From Butyrivibrio sp. (GTDB lineage: Bacteria > Bacillota > Clostridia > Lachnospirales > Lachnospiraceae), in the NCBI RefSeq assembly GCF_015056685.1, contig NZ_SVFW01000063.1:1-19348 (forward strand): a stretch of DNA of 19,348 nt, in the 5' to 3' direction. A model generated the notes under the pieces. That model ran no database searches. It worked only from the letters and a program-made list of their open reading frames with translations, and had not been told where the DNA came from. Positions 5,727 through 13,849 of this stretch are shown one piece after another. Positions within the stretch are counted from its first letter, which is position 1, and every line of letters starts with the position of its first letter. A program made the position numbers and the translations under genes.

Positions 5727-7886
5727 ATGTTGGAACTTTTAGATAATCTCAATGAAGCCCAGAAAGAGGCTGTAACAACTACAGAAGGGTATATACGTGT
5801 TATAGCAGGCGCAGGTAGTGGCAAGACAAAAGCTCTTTCTACCCGTTTTGCGTACCTTGTTAATGGTCTTGGTATTATGCCGGGGCATATTCTCTGCGTG
5901 ACTTTTACGAATAAATCTGCCAATGAAATGAGACAGAGGATCCATGCCCTTACAGGGGACAATGATACTGGATATATCAATACTTTCCATGGTTTTTGCG
6001 TTTCAATCCTTCAGGAGGATTCGCATGCTGTTCAATATCCCAAGAATTTCCTTGTTCTGGATAATTCAGATATCGATGACATTCTTAAGATAATATATGA
6101 AGAGAGAGGGCTGTCACTTCGTGATATGACCTTTAGTTCTGCAAGGGACATGTTTGAGATAAGAAAGCTATTTGAAGAGCCGGAATATTACCTTGATATG
6201 CTCACGATGCCTCTTGAGACGCTTAAGGACAAATATGACAAGGCAACAGAGGTAAAAGACATCCTGTTTTACGGGTATCTTTATCAGGAGAAAAAGTGCT
6301 TCGGCCTTGATTATAACGATCTTATAAAGTTTTCTCTTTATATTTTTAAAGAGAACCCGGATATAAAGCTTAAGTGGCAAAAAAGACTTGAATATATCAT
6401 GATTGATGAGTTTCAGGATATAGATAGTCTGCAGTATGAGCTCATGGAGGTTTTAGCCGGATATCATAAAAATCTTTTTATTGTAGGGGATCCTGACCAG
6501 ACAATCTATACCTGGAGAGGGGCTAATGTTAAGTATCTTCTTGATTTTGACAAGAATTTCCATGATGTTAAGACCATTATGATGAATGACAACTACAGGT
6601 CAACACCTCAGATATTGTCTGCTGTTAATTCGCTGATCGATAAGAACAGGTTCAGGATAAAAAAAGACCTCGTTCCAACAATTGCAGATGGAGAAAGTGT
6701 TTTGTGCCACCTGGCACCTAATACTTCTGATGAAGCAGATTGGATAACCGGCGAAATACTTGCTCTTAAGGGATATGGGGTTAAATATAGCGATATCACT
6801 ATTCTTTACAGAGCTCACTATGTAACCAGAACTGTGGAAGAGGGGCTCATGAAGGAAAAGATTCCTTATTCAATATATTCTGGCGTTCAGTTTTTTGGAA
6901 GAGCAGAAATCAAGGATGCATTATGTTATCTGAGAATGCTGGTTTACAGAGACGATATTTCTTTTCGCCGTATTGCAAATGTCCCCAAAAGGAATCTTGG
7001 AAAAAGACGCATGAGCTTTTTAGAGCAATACGCAGCTGATAATAGATGCTCATTGTACATGGCTCTGAATGAAAATCTTGAAAATGAATTGTTTAAGGGG
7101 ACAAAAGCGGGACAGTTTATAGAACTTATAGAGCATTTTTCTGAGAGCTATGAAGGACTTCCGGTGTCTGAAGTCCTTGCAAAGATCTTAAATGACAGTG
7201 GATATGAAGCTATGCTAAGAACAGAAGGAGCTCAGGAGAGGCTTGATAATCTCGCTGAGCTTAAACAGTCAGTTTTTGAATATGAGACAACCTGCGGTGA
7301 AGAGGTAGGACTTGAGGATTACCTGAAGCATATAGCTCTTTTTACCAATGCTGATTCTTATGCGGGTGAGCAGGACAAGGTAAGGCTTATGACTGTACAT
7401 GCAGCTAAAGGCCTTGAATTTCCGTATGTCTTTTTGTGTGGCATGAACGAGGGAATATTCCCATCGAGAAAGGTCCACACACTTGAGGGTATGGAAGAGG
7501 AAAGGCGCCTTGCTTTCGTTGCCATGACTAGAGCTAAAAAGAGACTGTTTATATCGGAAGCCGGAGGCAATACATTTGAAGGTATTCCTCGTTATCCTTC
7601 GAGATTTATCATGGACATAGACAGAGATTTGCTTGAATTTACTCAAAAGCCTGATGAGAACATGATGACAGCTGTTCGCAAGTTTATAGACAATGACTCC
7701 AGGCATTTAAAAGGTGCTTCAAAGCTCAATCTTCTTGAAAAAGGACAAAGAGTCAGGCATGCCATACTAGGAATGGGAACAATTCTTGATATAAACTTGG
7801 ATGAAGAGAGCTATCTTATCAAATTTGATGAGATGGAGACTCCAAGGCAGATTGCGATGAAGGTAAATCTTAAACCAGTAAATTAA
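5727..7886 (+). CDS. pcrA: ATP-dependent DNA helicase, PcrA/UvrD type (SF1A)
   Basis: 719 residues, the usual size for PcrA/UvrD, a 3'-5' DNA translocase and helicase used in repair, replication restart and removal of stalled RNA polymerase or RecA. Motifs in order: Q motif LNEAQKEAV, Walker A AGAGSGKT (27-34, Lys33), Ia TFTNKSANEM, II IDEFQD (226-231), III GDPDQTIYTWRG (254-265), IV NYRSTPQIL, V TVHAAKGLEF, VI EERRLAFVAMTRAKKRL. The C-terminal tail (KGQRVRHAILGMGTILDI...) resembles the Tudor-like RNA-polymerase-binding module of PcrA. The frame is open from a TTG at 5688, but the ATG at 5727 is chosen: GGGAG at 5716-5720 and the usual N terminus just before the Q motif. A LexA box in the promoter suggests SOS control. 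Motif II reads DEFQD, a common variant of DEYQD. Confidence 0.93.
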   Translation: MLELLDNLNEAQKEAVTTTEGYIRVIAGAGSGKTKALSTRFAYLVNGLGIMPGHILCVTFTNKSANEMRQRIHALTGDNDTGYINTFHGFCVSILQEDSHAVQYPKNFLVLDNSDIDDILKIIYEERGLSLRDMTFSSARDMFEIRKLFEEPEYYLDMLTMPLETLKDKYDKATEVKDILFYGYLYQEKKCFGLDYNDLIKFSLYIFKENPDIKLKWQKRLEYIMIDEFQDIDSLQYELMEVLAGYHKNLFIVGDPDQTIYTWRGANVKYLLDFDKNFHDVKTIMMNDNYRSTPQILSAVNSLIDKNRFRIKKDLVPTIADGESVLCHLAPNTSDEADWITGEILALKGYGVKYSDITILYRAHYVTRTVEEGLMKEKIPYSIYSGVQFFGRAEIKDALCYLRMLVYRDDISFRRIANVPKRNLGKRRMSFLEQYAADNRCSLYMALNENLENELFKGTKAGQFIELIEHFSESYEGLPVSEVLAKILNDSGYEAMLRTEGAQERLDNLAELKQSVFEYETTCGEEVGLEDYLKHIALFTNADSYAGEQDKVRLMTVHAAKGLEFPYVFLCGMNEGIFPSRKVHTLEGMEEERRLAFVAMTRAKKRLFISEAGGNTFEGIPRYPSRFIMDIDRDLLEFTQKPDENMMTAVRKFIDNDSRHLKGASKLNLLEKGQRVRHAILGMGTILDINLDEESYLIKFDEMETPRQIAMKVNLKPVN

Positions 7887-7957
7887 GGCAGATAAAACAG
7901 GTTATTTGTCTGATAGATTAAATTTGTAATGTTTTATGCAATATCTTTTTATCCAAA

Positions 7958-7999
7958 TTAGCACTCTCTGTTGACGAGTGCTAATAGTGGTGTTATAGT
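7958..7999 (+). promoter_or_regulatory. CIRCE operator (HrcA site) over the hsp20 promoter
   Basis: TTAGCACTC (7958-7966), 9-nt spacer, GAGTGCTAA (7976-7984): a perfect CIRCE, the binding site of the heat-shock repressor HrcA. The promoter is embedded in it: TTGACG (7971-7976), 17-nt spacer, TATAGT (7994-7999) with TGT in front as an extended -10. Bound HrcA would cover the -35. The predicted start is near 8006, giving a leader of about 115 nt before the ATG at 8121. Confidence 0.95.
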
Positions 8000-8120
8000 A
8001 TCTATAGAACAAAGGAACAGAGAAGACCGTTAGGACTTTAAGATTCCAATGATCCAACCCCTCCGTCCCAATGCTCATTTACAAATAATCAATTGTTTAT
8101 GTGCAAAGGAGGTAATTATT

Positions 8121-8585
8121 ATGTTAGCACCTAGTATTTTTGAAGAGAACTTTATGGATGATCTGTTTGGATTCCCGTATATGAAGGAATTCGACAATAT
8201 GGAGCGTGGTCTTGAGCGTAAGCTCTACGGCAGAAAAGCTTCAAGGATGATGAAGACAGACATCAGAGAAAAAGATGACAATTATGAAGTTTCTATTGAT
8301 CTTCCGGGCTTCAAAAAAGAAGAAATAACAGTAGAGCTTGACAAGGGTTATCTGACGATTAGTGCGTCTAAGGGCATGGATCACGATGATAATGATAAAA
8401 AGGGTAAGCTCATTCGTCAGGAAAGATACGCAGGATCAATGACCAGAAGCTTCTACATTGGCGAAAATGTACAGAAAGAAGATATTGAGGCAACTTACAG
8501 ACATGGTGTTCTTACTCTGACAGTACCTAAGAAGGCTATGGAAAAGACTCTACCAGAAAAAAATCTGATAGCGATTGAGGGATAA
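8121..8585 (+). CDS. Small heat-shock protein, Hsp20/alpha-crystallin family
   Basis: 154 residues. An ATP-independent holdase chaperone that binds unfolding proteins as large oligomers in the cytosol. The N-terminal arm (about 1-44, with hydrophobic FMDDLFGFPY) is followed by the alpha-crystallin domain (about 45-137), with VSIDLPGFKKEEI, YLTISASK and the closing GVLTLTVPK. The C-terminal extension carries the I-x-I motif (IAI, 150-152) used in oligomer assembly. The frame is open from 8049, but the ATG at 8121 has an ideal AAAGGAGG (8105-8112), and the extra residues do not look like the family. It is monocistronic between a CIRCE-controlled promoter and a strong terminator, so it is a heat-shock gene in the HrcA regulon, perhaps with extra control in its leader. 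Confidence 0.95.
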   Translation: MLAPSIFEENFMDDLFGFPYMKEFDNMERGLERKLYGRKASRMMKTDIREKDDNYEVSIDLPGFKKEEITVELDKGYLTISASKGMDHDDNDKKGKLIRQERYAGSMTRSFYIGENVQKEDIEATYRHGVLTLTVPKKAMEKTLPEKNLIAIEG

Positions 8586-8609
8586 TATTAAACAGTTAGT
8601 AGCACGAAC

Positions 8610-8656
8610 GGGGCTGTCGCTTTAGATGATTAAATCTAAAGCGACAGCCCCTTTTT
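8610..8656 (+). terminator. Strong intrinsic terminator of hsp20
   Basis: A 17-bp perfect inverted repeat (8610-8626 / 8635-8651, core GGGGCTGTCGC) closing on an 8-nt loop and followed by five T (8652-8656). It ends the hsp20 transcript. Confidence 0.95.
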
Positions 8657-8661
8657 ATTGT

Positions 8662-8689
8662 TTGAAATATAAGGTTTTAAGTATATAAT
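8662..8689 (+). promoter_or_regulatory. Probable promoter of the YitT-family gene
   Basis: TTGAAA (8662-8667), 16-nt spacer, TATAAT (8684-8689); predicted start near 8696, about 39 nt before the ATG. Confidence 0.55.
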
Positions 8690-8734
8690 TCTATATGCTG
8701 AAAATTTTTGTAGAAAAAGGTTGGAATTATCTAA

Positions 8735-9604
8735 ATGAAAAGGTTTGCACTTATAAAAGAAATATTTATTTTGACAATGGCCACAATAATCATCGGAGCG
8801 GCTGTTTTCTTTTTCCTTATGCCAAGTCATGCAACAGTGAGCAGTATAGCCGGATTATCCATTGTTTTAACTAACTTTGTTCCACTGCCGGTTTCAATGA
8901 TAACGATGATATTGAATGTATTTCTTTTGATAATAGGTTTTATAACCTGTGGCCCAGAGTTTGGGTATAAAACAGTATATACATCAATATTGCTTCCTGT
9001 GGTGATTGGCGTATTTGAAAGGGCTTTTCCTGACTTTGAGTCTTTTACAGGAGACGCAACTCTTGATGTTTTGTGCTATATATTTTTTGTGAGTATCGGG
9101 ATTGCGATTCTTTTTAACAGAAACGCTTCCTCAGGAGGGCTGGATATTGTCGCCAAAATCCTGAACAAATACTTAAGGATTGACCTTGGAAAGGCAATGT
9201 CAGCTGCAGGGCTGTGTGTTGCAGCATCTTCAATACTTGTTTATGATTCCAAGACCCTGCTTCTTAGTATCTTGGGAACATATTTCAACGGAGTGATCCT
9301 TGATCATTTCATTTTTGACCAGAAGCTTAAGAGAAGAGTATGTATTGTTTCGCCATTTGAGAAGGATATTCGAGAGTTTATCCTGAACGAACTTCACAGT
9401 GGAGCTAGTATCTATAAAGCAATCGGTGCTTATCGCATGCAGGAGCATGATGAAATCATTACTATCGTTGATAAAAACGAATTCCAGAAACTGATGGCTT
9501 TTATTGATAAGGTAGATCCGCAGGCCTTTGTTACAGTTTATAAGGTCAGTGAGATGCAGTACAGATCAAAATCAATGCCAGAGAGGATTTTCGGAGAACT
9601 GTGA
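8735..9604 (+). CDS. YitT-family integral membrane protein (DUF161 + DUF2179)
   Basis: 289 residues. The N-terminal two thirds hold five or six hydrophobic segments (about 8-30, 34-50, 53-72, 80-95, 111-127, 153-190), with the conserved family stretch NRNASSGGLDIVAKIL (128-143). The C-terminal third (about 200-280) is a soluble DUF2179-type domain resembling a small ligand-binding fold (FEKDIREFILNELHSGASIY, then the EIITIVDKNEF strand). YitT-family proteins are widespread in Firmicutes; their transport role is still poorly defined. The start has a weak ribosome-binding site (TTGGA, 8721-8725). The gene stands alone with its own promoter, so context gives no clue to function. Confidence 0.88.
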   Translation: MKRFALIKEIFILTMATIIIGAAVFFFLMPSHATVSSIAGLSIVLTNFVPLPVSMITMILNVFLLIIGFITCGPEFGYKTVYTSILLPVVIGVFERAFPDFESFTGDATLDVLCYIFFVSIGIAILFNRNASSGGLDIVAKILNKYLRIDLGKAMSAAGLCVAASSILVYDSKTLLLSILGTYFNGVILDHFIFDQKLKRRVCIVSPFEKDIREFILNELHSGASIYKAIGAYRMQEHDEIITIVDKNEFQKLMAFIDKVDPQAFVTVYKVSEMQYRSKSMPERIFGEL

Positions 9605-9629
9605 GTTTGGCATGGCCGCCGGACTGGCT

Positions 9630-9658
9630 GAGACAATGGGTCTGATTTCATGTATAAT
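9630..9658 (+). promoter_or_regulatory. Probable promoter of exoA
   Basis: GAGACA (9630-9635), 17-nt spacer, TATAAT (9653-9658). The -35 matches four of six consensus bases and the -10 all six. Predicted start near 9664. No LexA box is visible here. Confidence 0.55.
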
Positions 9659-9694
9659 TAAACATGACATTTTAATAAGAAAAGGAGACAATTT

Positions 9695-10522
9695 ATGAAA
9701 TTTATTTCCTGGAACATAGATTCAATTAATGCTGCTCTTACAGGCACAAGTCCTCGTTCAGACTTAAGCAGACAGGTTTTGGATACAATAACCAAGGAAA
9801 ATGCCGATATTATTGCCATTCAGGAGACAAAGCTTCCTGAAGCAGGCATGAATTCCAAACAGGAAGAGGCTTTGAAAGCATATTTTTCTGATTATGACTA
9901 TGTATATGTTAGTTCCAGAGAGCCTGCAAGAAAGGGATATGCAGGAACTATGGCACTTTACAAAAAAGATATCAAGGTAGTAGCAAGCTTTCCTGAAATA
10001 GGTGCCCCTGACACAATGGATAGTGAGGGAAGAATGATCACCTTAGAGCATGACAAGTTCTTTTTTAACCTGGTATATACTCCTAACGCAGGGGATGGGT
10101 TAAAAAGACTAAAAGAGCGTCAGGAGTGGGATGTTCAGTACACAAAATACCTGAAATCTCTCGATGAGGTTAAGCCGGTTATTTCCTGTGGAGATTATAA
10201 CGTGGCCCACGAGGAGATTGACCTTGCAAATCCAGACAGCAATCATATGTCAGCAGGTTTTACAGATGAAGAAAGAGCTGGTTTTACTAATCTTTTAAAT
10301 GCCGGATTTGTTGATACATTCAGGCATGTGCACGGAGATATTCCAAATGTTTACTCTTGGTGGGCTCAGCGCATCAAGACAAGTAAGATTAATAATTCAG
10401 GCTGGAGAATTGACTATTTCCTTGTCAGCGACAGGATAAAAGATAAGGTCACAAGGTCAGATATGTTGGATTCCGGGGCAAGGCAGGATCATACTCCAAT
10501 TGCTCTTGAGATCGAACTGTAA
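9695..10522 (+). CDS. exoA: Exodeoxyribonuclease III / AP endonuclease (ExoA type)
   Basis: 275 residues of the Mg-dependent EEP nuclease family; it cuts DNA at abasic sites and trims 3' blocked ends in base-excision repair. Visible catalytic elements: Asn7 in SWNIDS, metal-binding Glu44 in AIQETK, VYTPNAG, CGDYNVA (Asp/Asn pair), GWRIDYF and the closing DH (265-266) in QDHTPI. The sequence closely follows the streptococcal/Gram-positive ExoA subtype (ARKGYAGTM, FPEIGAP, AGFTDEERAGF, SKINNSGWRIDYF). The ribosome-binding site AAAGGAG (9681-9687) precedes the ATG. It is followed after 63 bp by tcdA, possibly in one transcript. Confidence 0.95.
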   Translation: MKFISWNIDSINAALTGTSPRSDLSRQVLDTITKENADIIAIQETKLPEAGMNSKQEEALKAYFSDYDYVYVSSREPARKGYAGTMALYKKDIKVVASFPEIGAPDTMDSEGRMITLEHDKFFFNLVYTPNAGDGLKRLKERQEWDVQYTKYLKSLDEVKPVISCGDYNVAHEEIDLANPDSNHMSAGFTDEERAGFTNLLNAGFVDTFRHVHGDIPNVYSWWAQRIKTSKINNSGWRIDYFLVSDRIKDKVTRSDMLDSGARQDHTPIALEIEL

Positions 10523-10585
10523 GATAGAATTTGACGATATTATAAGTTTTGAAGGTAAACAGAGCTTTAGGAAGGTTGTACTTTA

Positions 10586-11347
10586 ATGTTAGATCAGTTT
10601 TCAAGGACTCAGTTATTATATGGCGCGGAAGCCATGGAAAAACTTGCTTCTGCACGAGTTGCTGTTTTCGGAATAGGCGGAGTGGGCGGTTATGTAGTTG
10701 AGGCTCTTGCCAGAAGCGGAGTAGGTGCACTTGACCTCATTGATAATGATGAGGTTTGTGCTTCGAATCTCAACAGGCAGATAATCGCAACAACAAAGAC
10801 CATTGGAAAATACAAGGTTGATGTGGCAGAGGAAAGAATTCACGATATAAATCCTGATTGCAGAGTCAGGACCTATAAAACATTCTTTTTACCTGAGACA
10901 AAGGACCAGTTCAATTTTAGCGATTATGATTATGTTGTGGATGCAATTGATACTGTTACCGGAAAGCTTACTATCATAGAAATGGCAAAAGAGGCAAACA
11001 TCCCGGTTATATCTTCAATGGGAGCAGGAAATAAGATAAATCCTGCGATGTTTGAAGTTGCTGATATATATGAGACCTCCATATGCCCGCTTGCCAAGGT
11101 AATGCGACATGAGTGTAAAAAAAGAGGAATCAGAGATCTGAAGGTTGTTTATTCAAAGGAAAAGCCAATACAGCCACAGGCAGATATGTCAAAAAGTGAA
11201 AATGATAACAACACCGTTTCTCAGGAAACAACAGGAAGAGATTCCAAACGCAGGGCGATTCCGGGGTCCACAGCATTTGTACCTTCTGTAGTAGGACTCA
11301 TCATCGCCGGTGAAATCATAAATGATATTACAGGAATAAATAGATAA
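10586..11347 (+). CDS. tcdA: tRNA threonylcarbamoyladenosine dehydratase
   Basis: 253 residues of the E1/ThiF/MoeB superfamily. TcdA uses ATP to dehydrate and cyclise t6A at position 37 of ANN-decoding tRNAs into ct6A. Visible elements: N-terminal QFSRTQLLYG (4-13); the nucleotide-binding glycine loop FGIGGVGG (28-35); the acidic strand DLIDNDEV (50-57); the hallmark SNLNRQ (60-65), whose arginine contacts ATP; and the late GSTAFVPSVVGLIIAGEII helix typical of TcdA. Length agrees with the family (about 250-270). There is no C-terminal rhodanese or MPN domain, which separates it from MoeB/ThiF enzymes. AGGAAGG (10569-10575) lies 10 nt before the ATG. It may share a transcript with exoA upstream and the lipoprotein 32 bp downstream. 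Confidence 0.93.
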   Translation: MLDQFSRTQLLYGAEAMEKLASARVAVFGIGGVGGYVVEALARSGVGALDLIDNDEVCASNLNRQIIATTKTIGKYKVDVAEERIHDINPDCRVRTYKTFFLPETKDQFNFSDYDYVVDAIDTVTGKLTIIEMAKEANIPVISSMGAGNKINPAMFEVADIYETSICPLAKVMRHECKKRGIRDLKVVYSKEKPIQPQADMSKSENDNNTVSQETTGRDSKRRAIPGSTAFVPSVVGLIIAGEIINDITGINR

Positions 11348-11379
11348 CCATTATTACTGGTTAAAAGGGGAGATATGTT

Positions 11380-13011
11380 ATGAAAAATAAAAAAGCAGTT
11401 GCTATTGTTATGCTTGCTTCAATGTGTCTTAGCGCATGTACAAGCGTAGGAAATAGTTCGAATGAGGATGGAGGTGCTGTCACTTCCGAGCCTATCGCCA
11501 GTAGCGAAAAATCAGACAATTCATCTGAGATTAGTGTAAATACCGGCTATCCAATCACACTCGTTAATCATGCTGTTACATCAAGTAATGAAGAAAGAGA
11601 ATTATGTACCGGAAGCTATACAGAGATTGTTTTATCTGACGAGTATAAAGAAAAGTATCCCAAGCTTGCTGAATATGTTGCAAGCTACAATGACAATATC
11701 AGCTATGAAATACCTGAGAGGATTGCTGAATATGCTTCCTGGGTTCTGGAAGATACTTTTTATGAAGATGCTGTTTACTATGATGAGAATAAAGTGAATA
11801 TAGCAAGGATTGATGATCGGCTTTTTTCAATGGAAGAGCAATATGAAAGCTTTTCAGGCGGGGCGCATCCTAATCATGCAACCGGCTCCATCAATATAGA
11901 TCCGGTAACAGGCCAGATGCTAAGGCTCGATCAGGTGCTTAATGATAGTTCTGTTCTTTCAGAAGCTATAAGAACAGAACTTGAAAAGGCTTATCCGGGA
12001 ATCATGGAAGAAGTGGATAGTTTTTATTATCAGGGCGAGGACGAAGACCCTGATCAGTTTGTACAGAAACTAAAAGATGATACCTATACCTGGAGCATAA
12101 ATGCGGAGGGGCTTAGGATTCACTTTTCACCATATGAGATAGCTTCTTATGCTACCGGTGATCTTGATATTGTTCTATCTGTAAAAGATTATCCGAACCT
12201 CATACAGCCTGCTTTCCAGATGAGTGAAGCACAGGATATGACAAAGATCGTGACAAGGACTGAGGCAGAACCTATTAAGGTTGAACCAAAGGAAAGTGAA
12301 CCAATCCCTGATAGCGTTATAATAGCAAATCCTACATGGAAGAGCTACAAGGCTGAAGGTGTGGTTGCGGGTACTGACCATATTAAACTTACTAAGACTA
12401 AAGAGGAAAAAACAGATTTCCTTGATACTTCCGTATGGGCAGAAAAACACGGTTTTATGCAGGAAGGACTTACTCATGAGGATGAGAATTATTTTTACTC
12501 AGGGGTAAATGAAGTATCTTATGGTAATACATTCCAGGGACTTCAGATTTATGATACCAGTATGGAAAAGATGTATTACAATTTTGACCTTTCAGAACTG
12601 TGTGATGGCCCGGATTATGAGGAAGAGAGAGTATCAGCCCAGAATCAGTTCATCAGATATGCTACAGTAGTTGATAACATTCTTTATGCTGAGCTTGGAC
12701 ACTGGGGATACGCCTCAGAAGAGCCATGGTCCAGTTATATCGTAGCTATCGATGTTAACACAAACGAGCTTTTATTCAGAAGTGAGCCGCTTGTTGCCAA
12801 TGCAGGGAACTTTAGAGTGGTTGGAGATACAATAATCTGTGGCTACGGTTTTACAGCTGAGCCTGACTATATTTATCTTTTAGACAGATTTACGGGAGAA
12901 AAATACGATTCGATACCTGTCAATTCTGCAGCTGATCAGTTCCAGATCGTTGATGACACGCTTTATGTTGCTACATACAACACTGCATATGAATTTAGCA
13001 TTACACGATAA
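11380..13011 (+). CDS. Predicted lipoprotein with DUF4163/DUF3298-like domain and a beta-rich C-terminal half
   Basis: 543 residues. A lipoprotein signal peptide (KNKK, hydrophobic stretch, lipobox LSAC with Cys20) puts it on the outer face of the membrane; a Ser/Asn/Glu-rich linker follows to about residue 50. Residues about 60-280 resemble the DUF4163/DUF3298 module found in PdaC-like deacetylases and the anti-sigma factor RsiV: the hallmark SGGAHPNH (159-166) followed by a TGQMLRLDQVL strand. After a Pro/Glu-rich linker (about 290-315), residues 320-543 are beta-rich with repeated strands ending in Asp/Tyr turns (YIVAIDVNTNELLF, YIYLLDRFTGEKYDSI, TLYVATYNTAYEF), like blades of a beta-propeller. 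No deacetylase motif is visible. The start is fixed by AAAGGGGAGA (11364-11373); an earlier ATG at 11374 is closed after two codons. Function unknown; a sensor or binding protein is a guess. Confidence 0.75.
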   Translation: MKNKKAVAIVMLASMCLSACTSVGNSSNEDGGAVTSEPIASSEKSDNSSEISVNTGYPITLVNHAVTSSNEERELCTGSYTEIVLSDEYKEKYPKLAEYVASYNDNISYEIPERIAEYASWVLEDTFYEDAVYYDENKVNIARIDDRLFSMEEQYESFSGGAHPNHATGSINIDPVTGQMLRLDQVLNDSSVLSEAIRTELEKAYPGIMEEVDSFYYQGEDEDPDQFVQKLKDDTYTWSINAEGLRIHFSPYEIASYATGDLDIVLSVKDYPNLIQPAFQMSEAQDMTKIVTRTEAEPIKVEPKESEPIPDSVIIANPTWKSYKAEGVVAGTDHIKLTKTKEEKTDFLDTSVWAEKHGFMQEGLTHEDENYFYSGVNEVSYGNTFQGLQIYDTSMEKMYYNFDLSELCDGPDYEEERVSAQNQFIRYATVVDNILYAELGHWGYASEEPWSSYIVAIDVNTNELLFRSEPLVANAGNFRVVGDTIICGYGFTAEPDYIYLLDRFTGEKYDSIPVNSAADQFQIVDDTLYVATYNTAYEFSITR

Positions 13012-13066
13012 TTTGGCCACTGTAGTGTTTTGACTTCTATAAGAGCGATTAAGATTGAGATCAAAT

Positions 13067-13849
13067 ATGAGTACATCTGAGCGAGTTTTATTTATACTTG
13101 AATCTAATAAAGATAACTATACATCCGGAGAAGAGATGGCAAAGCAGTGCAGTGTTTCTAGAAATGCAGTGTGGAAAGCCATAAAGGATCTTCGAGAGAA
13201 GGGATACAATATTGAAGCGGTCAGCAACAAGGGTTACAGACTGGCAGATAATAATGACATTATATCTGTCGAAGGGATAAAGGCTGAGTTACCGGATGAT
13301 TTTAATAAGGCTGACATATTTGTATATGATAGCCTTAAATCTACCAGTGATAAGGCAAAAGAGCTTGCTATGGCAGGAGCACCACACGGCACAGTCATAG
13401 TAGCTGCGACACAGACCGGCGGCAGAGGCAGAAAGGACCATTCATTCTTTTCTCCTGAAGGCGGGCTGTATATGAGCATTGTTTTAAAACCTGAGCTTTT
13501 GTTTAGTACAGATAGTAAGGAAGTTACTTCTTTTACCGGTAAGGCTGTAATAGATGCCATTAGGGAACTTTCGGGTATAGAAGCCTATATCGGAGGAATC
13601 AATGACCTTTACGTTGAGGGTAAAAAAATATGCGGCATTTTGCTGGAGTCTGGCAGTGAATTTGACAGTAATACTCTCCAATGGATAGTTGCCGGAATAG
13701 GAATCAACTTTGATTCTGATATAAGCGGATTCCCCGAGGATGTAAAAGAGCGAGCTTCCAGTTTATTTGAGGCCGGGAAGGCAACAATTACAAAAAACGC
13801 GCTCATAGCAAAAGTAATTGAGAAAATATTGGATTGTCAACCTAAATGA
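13067..13849 (+). CDS. birA: BirA-family biotin protein; degenerate ligase core, C-terminal domain absent
   Basis: 260 residues from the ATG at 13067 (frame open to a TTG at 13055; ribosome-binding site weak either way). An N-terminal winged helix (about 1-60: SGEEMAKQCSVSRNAVWKAIKDLREKGY) as in DNA-binding BirA repressors is followed by a biotin-ligase fold. Retained: the KST motif that binds biotin, QTGGRGR (116-122), GIGINF. Altered: the loop normally GRGRxGR reads GRGRKDH (119-125), and the KWxND motif, whose lysine is catalytic in E. coli BirA (K183), reads GGIND (176-180). The protein ends just after the catalytic-domain helix, without the ~50-residue C-terminal SH3-like domain; other frames past the stop do not encode it. 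It lies immediately upstream of bioY with a BirA operator between, so a biotin-responsive regulator is likely. Ligase activity is doubtful; these alignments are by eye. Confidence 0.82.
   Translation: MSTSERVLFILESNKDNYTSGEEMAKQCSVSRNAVWKAIKDLREKGYNIEAVSNKGYRLADNNDIISVEGIKAELPDDFNKADIFVYDSLKSTSDKAKELAMAGAPHGTVIVAATQTGGRGRKDHSFFSPEGGLYMSIVLKPELLFSTDSKEVTSFTGKAVIDAIRELSGIEAYIGGINDLYVEGKKICGILLESGSEFDSNTLQWIVAGIGINFDSDISGFPEDVKERASSLFEAGKATITKNALIAKVIEKILDCQPK

Noticed and set aside
10546..10557. GTTTTGAAGGTA, shared with the spacer after 23S rRNA (positions 79-90)
   Set aside because: A 12-base match with no structure or common context; most likely chance.
11345..11363. TAACCA/TGGTTA hairpin between tcdA and the lipoprotein gene as a terminator
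   Set aside because: The stem is only 6 bp and is followed by AAAGGGG, the ribosome-binding site, not by a T run.
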